Assembly: GCF_026898155.1 (NCBI RefSeq)
Contig: NZ_CP114029.1
Span: forward strand, 689,501-753,500
Direction: 5' to 3'
DNA length: 64,000 nt
Origin: Jiella pelagia
GTDB taxonomy: Bacteria > Pseudomonadota > Alphaproteobacteria > Rhizobiales > Rhizobiaceae
Shown here: positions 9,436 through 18,584 of the stretch, piece by piece
Numbering within the stretch: position 1 is the first letter of the stretch
How the letters are laid out: the number at the start of each line of letters is the position of its first letter
Notes under the pieces: generated by a model
What the model saw: the letters and a program-made list of their open reading frames with translations, nothing else
The model's database searches: none
What the model was told of the DNA's origin: nothing
Program-made: the position numbers and the translations under genes

Positions 9436-10354
9436 CGATGAACTCCTGTGCCGGATCGATGCGTTCCTCGACCCGCACAACGTAGGAATCGCGCGAGCGC
9501 CCGACCTTGGCGCGGAACATCGGCCGGTCCTCACATTCGAGGGGAATGAGGCTGGTGAGGCCGACATCCAGTTCGATCGTCGCGCCGACCTTGAAGCGGG
9601 CAACCTGCGAAAGCGGGATCTTCTTCTTGCACAGCACCGCCTGGATCTTGAGGTCGCTCTGGGCGAAGCTCGCCTCGATCCCCTTCTTCCAGGCTTCGTC
9701 GGAATCGATGCCCGGCCTCTCGGGCGTACCGCTGAGAAACCGCCTGTGCGGGGACAGAAAGCTCTTCGGCAGAGCCAGGGAGAAGGGCGCGGTGATGTCC
9801 CCGACCGCCATCTCGAAGCGGAAGAGAAAATACGTCTCCGGCTCCTCGCCGAGGGTTTCCGCCAGTTCGGCGGCGGAAACGAAGCTGCCGAGCGAGAGAT
9901 CGAAGCTTGCCATCGGCTGAAAGACCTTGGAAGCGGTCTCCATCACCTTGGCGAAGAAAAGCCGCACGAAATGCTGGTCGAAGGCGCTCGGCGTGCGCGA
10001 CTGGGCAAGTTCGGGGGACGGCGGACAGCCGAGAAAGGTGGCGAGCACCAGCTCGACCAGTTTGCGATCGGCAAGAACGAAGCTCGGCTTGGTGAAACGG
10101 TTCGACAGGAGCGGCGCGATCAGCATCGCCGCGACGGCCTCGTCCTCCGGGTCGGGTGCGGGTTCGACGTCGCACTGCTGGTAGACGATTTCGAACGAGC
10201 CCGTCGTCAGTTCCTTGACCCTTGCGGCCATCTCCTCGGTCCAGGCGTCGCAGAGATGCGACAGACGGGGCAGACGGGCCGGATCGAGTTCGTTCGCACT
10301 CTTGAGCCGGGCCCGCAGTTCGGCCGGATCGGATTGGAAGGCAACTTCGCTCAT
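9416..10354 (-). CDS. fliM: Flagellar motor switch protein FliM
   Basis: FliM joins FliG and FliN in the C-ring and is the usual receptor of phospho-CheY. The product (312 residues from the ATG at 10354) is divergent, as rhizobial FliM proteins are. It has a CheC-like middle domain (SAFDQHFVRLFFAKVMETAS, FLFRFEMAVGDITAPFSLAL) and a C-terminal SpoA domain (SQVARFKVGATIELDV, RDSYVVRVEERI). The start at 10354 lies 4 bp after the motA stop. An in-frame upstream start would run into motA and is less likely. Confidence 0.93.
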   Translation of the reverse strand: MSEVAFQSDPAELRARLKSANELDPARLPRLSHLCDAWTEEMAARVKELTTGSFEIVYQQCDVEPAPDPEDEAVAAMLIAPLLSNRFTKPSFVLADRKLVELVLATFLGCPPSPELAQSRTPSAFDQHFVRLFFAKVMETASKVFQPMASFDLSLGSFVSAAELAETLGEEPETYFLFRFEMAVGDITAPFSLALPKSFLSPHRRFLSGTPERPGIDSDEAWKKGIEASFAQSDLKIQAVLCKKKIPLSQVARFKVGATIELDVGLTSLIPLECEDRPMFRAKVGRSRDSYVVRVEERIDPAQEFIDDILSD

Positions 10355-10358
10355 CGGA

Positions 10359-11222
10359 TCAGGCACCCGATCCGCCGCCGATGGTTTCGTTCTCAACCTG
10401 GTCGATGGTCGGACGATCCGCCGCGGAGATGACCTTGCGGCCGTATTCCAGAGCGACCTGCGGCATGGCGCCGTTCATGTAGGCGATGAGCGTCGACTTC
10501 ACGATGACGAAGACACGGACCTGCTTCTCGCGGACGTATTTCACCTTGGCGGCGATGGGACCGAACACGCCGTAAGAGAAGAAAATGCCGGCGAAGGTAC
10601 CGACGAGCGCGGCGCCGATCAGGTGGCCGAGCACTTCCGGGGGCTGGTCGAGGGCGCCCATCGCCTTGATGACGCCGAGAACCGCGGCGACGATGCCGAT
10701 CGCCGGCAGGCCATCGGTGACGTCCTGAAGAGCGTGCTTGGGCTTGAGCAGGTCATGATGGATGGTCTGGATTTCCTCCTCCATCAGCGACTCGATCTCG
10801 TGCGGCCGGGCATTGCCGATGATGATCAGCCGGGCATAGTCGCAGATGAAGCTCAGCATCGCGGTATTCTTGATGATGTTCGGATAGGCTTGGAAGATCG
10901 TCGATTCCTTCGGGTCGTCGATATGGGCTTCGACCTCCGAGCGCGACTTCGAGCGCATCTCGCGCATCAGATTGTGCAGGAGCCCGAGGACCTCGAGATA
11001 GTCCTTCTGCTTCGGCACCTTGTTCTTGAGGGCTTCTCCCATCGCCTTGCCAGTGTCCTTGATGGTCTTGGCGGAGTTGGAAATGATGAAGGTGCCGAGC
11101 GAGGTGCCGAGAATGATGACGTATTCGAAGGGCTGGACGAGCACTTCGAGATGGCCACCCATCGCGACGAAGCCTCCGAGCATCGCGGCGAGCGCCACGA
11201 CCAGACCGATGATAATTCCCAT
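10359..11222 (-). CDS. motA: Flagellar stator protein MotA
   Basis: MotA is the proton-channel stator subunit that pushes on FliG. The product is 287 residues from the ATG at 11222, with four membrane segments. It begins [20 protein letters not shown] and ends with the paired helices [20 protein letters not shown] and [20 protein letters not shown]. The conserved cytoplasmic loop residues appear around [13 protein letters not shown] longer frame extends upstream to 11414, but it would run past the divergent flgF promoter region and adds only non-conserved residues. MotB is not adjacent, which is normal in rhizobia. Confidence 0.96.
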   Translation of the reverse strand: MGIIIGLVVALAAMLGGFVAMGGHLEVLVQPFEYVIILGTSLGTFIISNSAKTIKDTGKAMGEALKNKVPKQKDYLEVLGLLHNLMREMRSKSRSEVEAHIDDPKESTIFQAYPNIIKNTAMLSFICDYARLIIIGNARPHEIESLMEEEIQTIHHDLLKPKHALQDVTDGLPAIGIVAAVLGVIKAMGALDQPPEVLGHLIGAALVGTFAGIFFSYGVFGPIAAKVKYVREKQVRVFVIVKSTLIAYMNGAMPQVALEYGRKVISAADRPTIDQVENETIGGGSGA

Positions 11223-11440
11223 GTGAACCTCGAATACGCGGTTGTCCGGCCCTCTGGCTACGGCAGAAGCGCTTGTGCGAGCCTTGACCTTGCCGCCCGA
11301 CCGATCCCTGAAATCTCTAGGGTCCGGCCCTTTCAGTCTGAGACAAGGCTGTGGCGGCATTGTCCGGCCAATACTCGCCGAACCCGACTGCCGGCGTCCG
11401 CCGCTTCGGACCACACACTCTTTCTGAAAAGAGGATGATC
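11223..11440. promoter_or_regulatory. Divergent promoter region between motA and flgF
   Basis: The 218 bp between the motA start (11222, minus) and the flgF start (11441, plus) must carry promoters for both directions. A good ribosome-binding site (AAAGAGG) precedes the flgF ATG by six bases. I could not pick out the sigma-factor boxes with confidence. Confidence 0.45.
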
Positions 11441-12176
11441 ATGGAGGCTTCGCTTCCGGTCGCTCTGTCGGCTCAGCTCGCACTCGAGCGCCGGCTCGAT
11501 ACCCTGGCCCACAATCTCGCCAATGTCAGAACCGTCGGCTTCCGCTCGGAAGAGGTGAAGTTCGAGGAGATGATCAAGAAGGGCGATGGCTTCGGCGCCG
11601 AACCGGTCAGCATGACCACGCAGGGATCGAGCTTCCTGTCGACGCGCAACGGCGAACTCACCCAGACCGGCAATCCGCTCGACATGGCCGTCGCCGGAGA
11701 CGCCTGGTTCGGCTTCCAGGGCCCGAACGGAGTGGTCTACACTCGCGACGGCCGCATGCGAGATCAACCAGGCCGGCACCGTCGAGACGCTGACCGGTTA
11801 TCCGCTGGTCGACGCCGGCGGCGCGCAGATCCAGCTCGATCCGAATGGCGGCGCGATCACGATTGCGCGCGACGGCATGATCAACCAGGGCGGCCGCCAG
11901 ATCGGCGCCGTCGGGCTCTTCACGATCCCGGCGAATGCGAAACTCACCCGCTTCGACACCTCCGGCGTCATCCCCGACCAGGCAGCCCAGCCAGCCCTCG
12001 ACTTCTCCCAGGCAGGCGTGATGCAGGGCTTCGTCGAAGGCTCCAACGTCAATCCAATCCTTGAGATGACGCGGCTGATCGAGCTTCAGCGCGCCTTCGA
12101 GAGCGCCGCCACCATGATCCAGTCGAACGAGCGCAGCCTCGGCGACGCCATCCAGACGCTCGGAGGTGCAAAATGA
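11441..12176 (+). CDS. flgF: Flagellar proximal rod protein FlgF, one apparent frameshift
   Basis: FlgF is a proximal rod subunit. The N-terminal axial motif (LDTLAHNLANVRTVGFRSEE), the middle GDAWFGFQGPNGVVYTRDGR and the C-terminal EGSNVNPILEMTRLIELQRA with SNERSLGDAIQTLGGAK are all present, but in two frames. The break is at about 11755-11766 (CGCATGCGAGATC), where one extra base separates DGRM from INQAGTVETLTGYPLVDAGG. Length 736 nt is 3n+1. Unlike the other frameshifts in the window this one is not in a GAGNCTC 7-mer. The gene overlaps fliI by four bases. Confidence 0.93.
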
Positions 12177-13510
12177 GCCTGACGCGCGAGGGAACCGCCG
12201 ACTTTTCGGCTCTGGACATTCCGCGGGTGTCGATCTCCGGCCGCATCGTCGATGTCGGCCCGCAGGCCTTCCGCGTTGCCGGCCTCTCGCCCTTCGTGCG
12301 CCTCGGCGACTGCATCACCTGTCCAGGGTCTGCCGGCGAAGAAATCGGCGAAGTGGTGCGGATCGAATCCGACAGCCTGACGGTCAAGCCTTTCGGCATC
12401 CGCTCGACCCTCGGCGTCAAGAGCCCGGCGCGGCGCATCGGCCCCTACACCGTCGCCCCGTGCGCCGACTGGAAGGGCCGCGTCGTCAATGCGTTCGGAC
12501 AGCCGATCGACGGGCGTGGATCGCTGGAAAAGGGCGAGCAGGAGCGCATCGCCGATGGCTCGCCCCCGCCTGCCCTGAAGCGCGGCCGCGTCGGCAGCCC
12601 GGTGCAGACCGGCATCCGCACGATCGACATTTTCACGCCCTTGGTCAAAGGCCAGCGCATCGGCATCTTCGCCGGCTCCGGCGTCGGCAAGTCGACGCTG
12701 ATGGGCATGCTGTCGCGGGCCGAGGGCTTCGACACGGCCGTCGTCGCGCTGGTCGGCGAGCGCGGCCGCGAGGTGCGCGAATTCCTCGAAGAGACCATGG
12801 CCGGCGGCCTCGACAAGCTGGTCACCGTCGTCGCCACCGGCGACGAGAGCCCGATGATGCGCCGCCTCGCGCCGAAGACCGCGACCGCCATCGCCGAGTA
12901 TTTCCGCGACAAGGGCGAGAACGTCCTCCTGATCATCGACAGCGTCACGCGCCTCGCCCACGCCGCGCGAGACGTGGCGCTCGCCGCCGGCGAACCGCCG
13001 GTCGCGCGCGGCTATCCGCCGAGCGTCTTTTCCGAGCTGCCGCAGCTGCTTGAGCGAGCAGGTCCCGGCCTCGAAGGATCGGGCACGATCACCGGCGTCT
13101 TTTCGGTGCTGGTCGACGGCGACGACCACAACGACCCGATCGCCGACGCCATCCGCGGCACCCTCGACGGCCATATCGTGCTAGACCGCGCCATCGCCGA
13201 ACAGGGCCGGTTCCCGGCCGTCGACGTCCTCAAATCGATCTCCCGCCTCGCCGACCGCGCCTGGAACCCGCAGGAGCGCGAACTCGTGACGCGGCTGCGG
13301 GCGATGATCGCGCGCTTCGAGGACACCCGCGACCTCCGGCTCCTCGGCGGCTACCAGCGCGGCTCGGACACCACCCTCGACCAGGCCGTCGACCTCGTGC
13401 CGCACATCTACGACTACCTCGTGCAGCACCCGGGCAACCCGATCACCGACAAGCCTTTCAAGGACCTGTCGAAGAAGCTGAAGGAAGCCTTCGCGCCGCC
13501 GGCGGTCTGA
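12173..13510 (+). CDS. fliI: Flagellum-specific ATPase FliI
   Basis: FliI is the hexameric ATPase that helps feed substrates to the flagellar export gate. The 445-residue product has the F1-beta-like fold with Walker A GSGVGKSTLMGM, the conserved GERGREVREFLE, Walker B VLLIIDSVTRLAHAARDVAL, and the ARGYPPSVFSELPQLLERAG block found in type III ATPases. Length is typical. Its ATG overlaps the flgF stop (ATGA). It is the last flagellar gene on this side, and the next gene faces it on the minus strand. Confidence 0.98.
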   Translation: MSLTREGTADFSALDIPRVSISGRIVDVGPQAFRVAGLSPFVRLGDCITCPGSAGEEIGEVVRIESDSLTVKPFGIRSTLGVKSPARRIGPYTVAPCADWKGRVVNAFGQPIDGRGSLEKGEQERIADGSPPPALKRGRVGSPVQTGIRTIDIFTPLVKGQRIGIFAGSGVGKSTLMGMLSRAEGFDTAVVALVGERGREVREFLEETMAGGLDKLVTVVATGDESPMMRRLAPKTATAIAEYFRDKGENVLLIIDSVTRLAHAARDVALAAGEPPVARGYPPSVFSELPQLLERAGPGLEGSGTITGVFSVLVDGDDHNDPIADAIRGTLDGHIVLDRAIAEQGRFPAVDVLKSISRLADRAWNPQERELVTRLRAMIARFEDTRDLRLLGGYQRGSDTTLDQAVDLVPHIYDYLVQHPGNPITDKPFKDLSKKLKEAFAPPAV

Positions 13511-13562
13511 GGACTGATCGCCGACGGCCGCGACGACGCGGCGCGACGTCCCGGTTGCCCGC

Positions 13563-14630
13563 TCAGGGCGCGGGAATGATCCCCTCGGCCACCAGCCGCT
13601 CGAACAGCTCGAAGAAACACTCGTCGGTCGCCCGATAGGCGGTAAAGCCCATCCGGCGCGACTTCGACATGTCGGTGACGACCTCGATCGGACGACCGAG
13701 GTCGGCGTCGGTGTGCCATGGAGAGGCGAGCTTCTCGAGCTGTGGCACCGCCAATCCCTCGCGTTCGGCCATCTGGCGCCAGATTGCGGCATCGTCCCGC
13801 ATCTGTGCCTCGAGGGGGCGCACCGTGCCGTCGAATTCTTCCGCCGCGATGCCGAACCAGCCGGCGATGCGCGGCCACATCCAGCTCCAGCGAAACACGT
13901 CGCCATTGACGATGTTGAAGTCCTGGTTCCGGGCGGCAGGTGTTTCGGCGGCCCAGATCAGCTGGGCGGCGAGCTGGCGGGCATCCGTCATGTCGGTCAG
14001 CCCGTTCCACTGGATCGCTGATCCGGGGAAGTGGAAGGGGCGTCCGGTCTCCCGGCAGATGCTGGCATAGACCGCAAGGGTGGTGCCCATGTTCATCGCG
14101 TTGCCGACCGCCTTGCCGATCACCGTGTGAGGCCGGTGAACGCTCCATCCGAAGCCGTACCGCTCGGCCGCGGCGAAGACCTCATCCTCTTGGGCGTAAT
14201 AGAAATTCTGCACGTCGAGCCGGCCCTGATCCTCGCGGAACGGCGTTTTCGGCAAAGTTCCTTTGGCGTACGCCTCGAAGGGCCCGAGATAGTGCTTCAG
14301 GCCGGTCACCAGAGCGACGTGCCGCAGCGATTCCTTCGGTCCAAGGGCGTCGAGGATGTTGCGCACCATCGCCGCGTTGACGCGGATGTTCTCGGCCTCC
14401 GTCGGCTGGCGCAGCCACGTCGTCAGAAAAAGCGCCTCCGGCCGAATGTCCTTCAGCGCCGCCGCAAGCGAATCCGGATTCATGAGATCGGCTGCCACGG
14501 GCAGGTACCCGGCATCGTCGGACGGGTTGCGTGCCAGCCCATAGACCGTCCAGCCGTCCGCGATGAGGCGATCCGCCGTAGCGCTTCCCTGGATGCCGGT
14601 GACACCGGCGATGAGTGCCGTCTTGGCCAT
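13563..14630 (-). CDS. PRISE-like short-chain dehydrogenase/reductase (NAD(P)H-dependent)
   Basis: The 355-residue product has an N-terminal Rossmann motif (KTALIAGVTGIQGSATADRL: G-x-x-G-x-x-G) and the Tyr-containing stretch NFYYAQEDEVF. That stretch is a signature of the PRISE group (progesterone 5-beta-reductase/iridoid synthase-like enzymes), extended atypical SDRs that reduce activated C=C bonds. Further family features are WSVHRPHTVIGKAVGNAMNM and DFNIVNGDVFRWSWMWPRIA. The substrate cannot be read from sequence. The divergent HxlR regulator next door suggests control by an electrophile or small ligand, which is inference. Confidence 0.85.
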   Translation of the reverse strand: MAKTALIAGVTGIQGSATADRLIADGWTVYGLARNPSDDAGYLPVAADLMNPDSLAAALKDIRPEALFLTTWLRQPTEAENIRVNAAMVRNILDALGPKESLRHVALVTGLKHYLGPFEAYAKGTLPKTPFREDQGRLDVQNFYYAQEDEVFAAAERYGFGWSVHRPHTVIGKAVGNAMNMGTTLAVYASICRETGRPFHFPGSAIQWNGLTDMTDARQLAAQLIWAAETPAARNQDFNIVNGDVFRWSWMWPRIAGWFGIAAEEFDGTVRPLEAQMRDDAAIWRQMAEREGLAVPQLEKLASPWHTDADLGRPIEVVTDMSKSRRMGFTAYRATDECFFELFERLVAEGIIPAP

Positions 14631-14728
14631 GTCGTCTCTCCAAACTCGTTTGACACGAAGCTATGCACGAGACCATGGACCGGCTAGACGGCACCAAAAC
14701 GGGACATAGCCACCAAAGGGTAACCACC

Positions 14729-15121
14729 ATGGACGAGGGCAGCGAGGAAGGCGAATGGCGGGAGGATTGCGCGCCACGCCGGGTCCTGGAGATCTTCGCG
14801 ACGAAATGGACCAGCATGGTTCTTCACACGCTGCATGCCCGGCACGGCGGACGGGCGCGGACCGGGGTCCTGCTGCGCAGCCTGCCCGGCATTTCCAAGA
14901 AGATGCTCACCCAGACCCTGCGCGACATGGAGGCGAGCGGGCTGATCACCCGCCACGTCGCCGGGACCGTTCCCCCCGCGGTCGAGTATCGGCTGACCGA
15001 TCTCGGCCAGCGCTTCGTCGAACCGGTCGAACTGCTCTACGCCTGGGGTCGGTCGAACGCCGACGCCCTCGACCGCCTCAAGGCCCGGCCGACTTCGCGC
15101 AGGGCCGAGCGGGACACCTGA
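14729..15121 (+). CDS. HxlR-family winged-helix transcriptional regulator
   Basis: The product (130 residues from the ATG at 14729) has the HxlR core: a Cys near the N-terminus (EDCAPRRVLEIFATKWTSMV), then RSLPGISKKMLTQTLRDMEA and SGLITRHVAGTVPPAVEYRL with LTDLGQRF. I prefer 14729 over an in-frame ATG at 14663 because AAAGGG lies eight bases upstream of it. The gene is transcribed away from the PRISE-like reductase, with about 100 bp between them, the usual layout of an HxlR regulator and its target. It probably autoregulates as well. Confidence 0.88.
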   Translation: MDEGSEEGEWREDCAPRRVLEIFATKWTSMVLHTLHARHGGRARTGVLLRSLPGISKKMLTQTLRDMEASGLITRHVAGTVPPAVEYRLTDLGQRFVEPVELLYAWGRSNADALDRLKARPTSRRAERDT

Positions 15122-15127
15122 CGCTGC

Positions 15128-16450
15128 TCAGTACAGCCACCGCACCAGAAACAGCGTGATCACCGGGAAGACCGCCAGGATCACGGTCCTGATGATGTCC
15201 GACGCCACGAACGGCGCCGCGCCCTGGAAGGTGCGGATCATCGGCGTGTCCTTGGCCATCGAGTTGATGACGAAGAGGTTGAGCCCCACGGGCGGGGTTA
15301 TCAGCCCGACCTCGACGACGATCAGGATCAGGATCCCGAACCAGATGGCGAACTCGTCGGGCGACAGGCCGAAGTCGAGGCCGGAGACGATCGGGAAGAA
15401 GATCGGCACGGTGAGGAGGATCATCGACAGGGAATCCATCACGCAGCCGAAGGCGAGATAGGTGAGCAGGATCACCGCCAGCACCATCCAGGGCGAAAAG
15501 CCCTGCTCGACGACCCATGTCGCCGCCTCCTGTGGCAGCTGGCTGAGGGCGAGGAAGGAATTGTAGACCCCTGCCCCGAGGATGATCAGGAAGATCATGC
15601 CGGTCGCGACGGCGGTCTCGCGGATGCTCTGGCCGAGCGCCCCGTCCTTCAATCCACCATTCAGAAGCGCGATCAGGCCGGTGCCGGCGGCGCCGATGGC
15701 GGCGCCCTCGGTGGGCGTGAACCAGCCGAAATAGATGCCGAAGACGACGAGGAAGAAGACCACCAGCACCGGCCACACCTCGAAAGTCAGCTGCAGCCGC
15801 TCGGCCATCGGCGCCTTCTCACGCTGGCCGCTGGCTTCGGGCTTCACCCGGACGTAGATCGCGATCGTCAGCATGTAGCCGAGCATGGCGAGGACGCCGG
15901 GAACGACGGCCGCGAGGAACAGCTTGGCGATGTTCTGCTCGGTGAGAATCGCATAGATGACGAGGATCACCGAGGGCGGGATCAGGATGCCGAGCGTGCC
16001 GCCGGCGGCGAGCGCACCTGTGGCGAGGCCGCCGTCATAGCCGAAGCGCTTCAGTTCCGGCAGCGCCACCTTGCCCATGGTCGCCGCGGTGGCGATCGAC
16101 GAGCCACAGATCGCGCCGAAGCCGGCGCAGGCGCCGATCGCCGCCATGGCGACACCGCCCCTGCGATGACCGATCCAGCCATTGGCGGCGCGAAACAGCG
16201 CCTGGCTCATGCCGCCATGGGCGGCGAACTGACCCATCAGCAGGAACAATGGGATGATCGACAGGGAATAGCTCGAAAACATTGTGAAGGGCAGCGTCTT
16301 CATCTGCGCCAGGATCGGCGTGAAGCGGCCAAGCACCAGCCAGTTGCCGAAAAAGCCGCAGATCAGCATCGCCAGCCCGATCGGCATGCGCGCGAAGATC
16401 AGGACGAGCAGGACCGGGAAGGACAGAAGCGCGATTTCGAGATTGGACAT
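15128..16450 (-). CDS. dctM: TRAP transporter large permease, DctM type
   Basis: DctM is the ion-coupled translocation subunit of tripartite ATP-independent transporters. The 440-residue product has about 12 hydrophobic segments and the family motifs FSSYSLSIIPLFLLMGQFAA, GAICGSSIATAATMGKVALP, AGGTLGILIPPSVILVIYAI and ILIVVEVGLITPPVGLNLFV. It follows dctQ by 19 bp and dctP lies further upstream, so this is a full dctP-dctQ-dctM set. The end at 15128 is only 7 bp from the convergent HxlR gene stop. Confidence 0.96.
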   Translation of the reverse strand: MSNLEIALLSFPVLLVLIFARMPIGLAMLICGFFGNWLVLGRFTPILAQMKTLPFTMFSSYSLSIIPLFLLMGQFAAHGGMSQALFRAANGWIGHRRGGVAMAAIGACAGFGAICGSSIATAATMGKVALPELKRFGYDGGLATGALAAGGTLGILIPPSVILVIYAILTEQNIAKLFLAAVVPGVLAMLGYMLTIAIYVRVKPEASGQREKAPMAERLQLTFEVWPVLVVFFLVVFGIYFGWFTPTEGAAIGAAGTGLIALLNGGLKDGALGQSIRETAVATGMIFLIILGAGVYNSFLALSQLPQEAATWVVEQGFSPWMVLAVILLTYLAFGCVMDSLSMILLTVPIFFPIVSGLDFGLSPDEFAIWFGILILIVVEVGLITPPVGLNLFVINSMAKDTPMIRTFQGAAPFVASDIIRTVILAVFPVITLFLVRWLY

Positions 16451-16469
16451 GAGCTGGATGGATGCCGGT

Positions 16470-17030
16470 TCAACCGTGATGCTGGGAGGCCGGAGCCTTG
16501 GCGGACGCGACTTCTGAGACGGAGCGCAACACCGTGTAGACGCTGACGACGGCGAAGGCCGCGGCGCCGACCAGCGAAAGGGCGTAGCCCCACCACAGCG
16601 GCAGCGCCAGAATGAAGGTTGTCTCGCCGCTCCTCAGCTTGTCCTGAAAGCCGAGTTCCAGGCGCCACAGGATGATGACGGCCGCAGCCGTCATCAGGGT
16701 GTTGCCGACAAGGTCCGTGACGGCGACGCCGCGCGGCCCCATCAGCCCGGAAAAGATGTCGACCGTCACGTGGCCGCGCTTCAACTGGCAGAAGGGCAGG
16801 AAGAAGAACACCGCGACGCCCGCCGCGATCTCGATCATCTCGACGTCGCCCGGCACCGGGCCGCAGCAGACGTCGAGGGTGAGAAGCGCGCGCCCGATGA
16901 TCGAGGTTGATGTCAGGACGACAATGAACAGCAGGAACAGCCCGCCAACGAAGGCGAGAAGCGACGCGCCGACATCGACGATGCGGCCGATCGGCCCCTG
17001 TTCCTTGATGATGTCCCCGGTCTCGCTCAA
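16470..17030 (-). CDS. dctQ: TRAP transporter small permease, DctQ type
   Basis: The 186-residue product has four hydrophobic segments, starting with LLAFVGGLFLLFIVVLTSTS and ending with LPLWWGYALSLVGAAAFAVV. The DctQ signature falls around GDVEMIEIAAGVAVFFFLPF, followed by the loop QLKRGHVTVDIFSG. DctQ forms the membrane complex with DctM. It sits between dctP (147 bp upstream) and dctM (19 bp downstream). Confidence 0.93.
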   Translation of the reverse strand: MSETGDIIKEQGPIGRIVDVGASLLAFVGGLFLLFIVVLTSTSIIGRALLTLDVCCGPVPGDVEMIEIAAGVAVFFFLPFCQLKRGHVTVDIFSGLMGPRGVAVTDLVGNTLMTAAAVIILWRLELGFQDKLRSGETTFILALPLWWGYALSLVGAAAFAVVSVYTVLRSVSEVASAKAPASQHHG

Positions 17031-17177
17031 CCGCTCCCCCTCTTCCCGCGACTGCCTCGCATCGATGCGGTTTCCGGCGGCCGAGCCGGCCGCCGCCGCC
17101 GAGGCCGCATGCCTCCTTGCAACCGAAGGGCGGGACCGATCGAGCCAGCCCCGCCCAACGTTGATGCGAGCAGCGAC

Positions 17178-18257
17178 TTACTTGTTGGTGGATTCGCTCG
17201 CCGGCATGGCGCTCGTCATGCCGTCTTCGTCGTCGGCGTTCTCTTCGGTATATTTGGCGATCAGCGCCTTGGCGTCGTCGAGCAGCGCCTGCCGGCCCTC
17301 GCCCGCAGCGACCCATTCGTCGACCACCTGGGCGGCGGCGTCCTTGAAGCGCTGGGTCTCGGCCTCGTCCAGGGTGACGATGTTGTTGCCGGCCTCCTCC
17401 GCCTTCTTCTCGCCGACGGCGTCCTGCCTGGCCATCGCCTCGCCGGCCATCCGCGCGAGCTTCATGCCGGAATTGTCGTCGATCACCTTCTTCAGATCGT
17501 CCGGCAGGCCCTCATAGACGTCCTTGTTCATGGCGATGGCGAAGGTTTGGGTATAGAGCCCGTTGTCGCCGGAAAAGCCGGTGTGGTTGGTCACGAGTTC
17601 GGAGACGCGCAGCGGCAGCGTCACCTCCCAGGGGATGGTCGTGCCGTCGATCACGCCCTTCGACAGGGCCTCGGAGACCGCCGGAACCGGCAGGCCGACC
17701 GGCGTCGCGCCGAGCTTGGTCAGGAGTTCGTTGATCACCCGCGACCCCCCGCGGATCTTCATGCCCTGCAGATCCTCGAGCTTTTCGATCGGCTCCTTGG
17801 TGTGGAACAGACCCGGCCCGTGAGCGTGGACGGCAAGAAGATGGACGTCGGCAAATTCGTCCATGGCGTTCGTCTCGACGAATTCCTGGAGCGCTTCCGA
17901 CGTCGAGACCGCATCGGTCATGATGAAGGGGAGTTCGAACGTCTCGGTCTTCGGGAAGCGCCCCGGCGTATAGCCGAGCACCGTCCAGATAACGTCGACG
18001 ACGCCGTCGCGCGCCTGGTCGAACAGCTCCGGCGGCGTGCCGCCGAGCTGCATCGACGGGTAATGCTGGATGGCGATCCGCCCGCCCGACTGCTCCTCGA
18101 CAGCCTTGCCCCACGGCACCAGCACCTCGTTCGGAATGGTCGCCTGCGGCGGCAGCATCTGGTGGATGCGCAGCGTCACGTCCTGCGCCGCCGCATAGCC
18201 GGTCGCCGCGGCGACGATGGCGCCGGCGAGCGCCGCCTTGATTGTCGTCTTGAACAT
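17178..18257 (-). CDS. dctP: TRAP transporter substrate-binding protein, DctP type
   Basis: The 359-residue product has a signal peptide ending near GYAAAQDV and the DctP fold: LRIHQMLPPQATIPNEVLVP, a central region LQGMKIRGGSRVINELLTKL with the conserved Arg that binds substrate carboxylates, and GVIDGTTIPWEVTLPLRVSE. It ends in a low-complexity acidic tail. The conserved Arg suggests a carboxylate ligand, but the specific substrate is unknown. A MetE-like gene diverges from it. Confidence 0.94.
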   Translation of the reverse strand: MFKTTIKAALAGAIVAAATGYAAAQDVTLRIHQMLPPQATIPNEVLVPWGKAVEEQSGGRIAIQHYPSMQLGGTPPELFDQARDGVVDVIWTVLGYTPGRFPKTETFELPFIMTDAVSTSEALQEFVETNAMDEFADVHLLAVHAHGPGLFHTKEPIEKLEDLQGMKIRGGSRVINELLTKLGATPVGLPVPAVSEALSKGVIDGTTIPWEVTLPLRVSELVTNHTGFSGDNGLYTQTFAIAMNKDVYEGLPDDLKKVIDDNSGMKLARMAGEAMARQDAVGEKKAEEAGNNIVTLDEAETQRFKDAAAQVVDEWVAAGEGRQALLDDAKALIAKYTEENADDEDGMTSAMPASESTNK

Positions 18258-18584
18258 GGATCCTCCCGTTTGGCTGCCGCGTTCTGCGCCTCCTGCCGGC
18301 GCGATACGCAGCGTCGTTCGTCAGGGTGAGCGAAACGCCGCCTCAAAGCAACGACCTCGCGGCGAGGTTGCCCCTGTACGGCGGCCAGACATCAATGATA
18401 TGAACAAAGAAGTCGGTAAAATGACTTTGCTGGCAGTTTTCATAACCTATGGGTCATAAGCCCGGAGGATAATCGAGAGGAACGTGACTTTCCCTCTTGG
18501 TTGCGGACATGGTCGCTGGATCGGCCTGCACCAGTTTCAGATGGACACGGCCTGCTCGAACCGGACGTCAGGTAGGAGACAACG
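18258..18584. promoter_or_regulatory. Divergent promoter region between dctP and the MetE-like gene
   Basis: This 327 bp non-coding interval separates two divergent genes and contains the most AT-rich stretch nearby (about 18385-18465). That stretch is likely the core of both promoters. I see no riboswitch-like or strong palindromic element. A clear TAGGAG ribosome-binding site precedes the plus-strand gene. Confidence 0.45.

Noticed and set aside
18258-18584. Possible SAM or cobalamin riboswitch upstream of the MetE-like gene
   Set aside because: No conserved riboswitch core could be recognised; the interval is short and divergent, and consistent with ordinary promoters.
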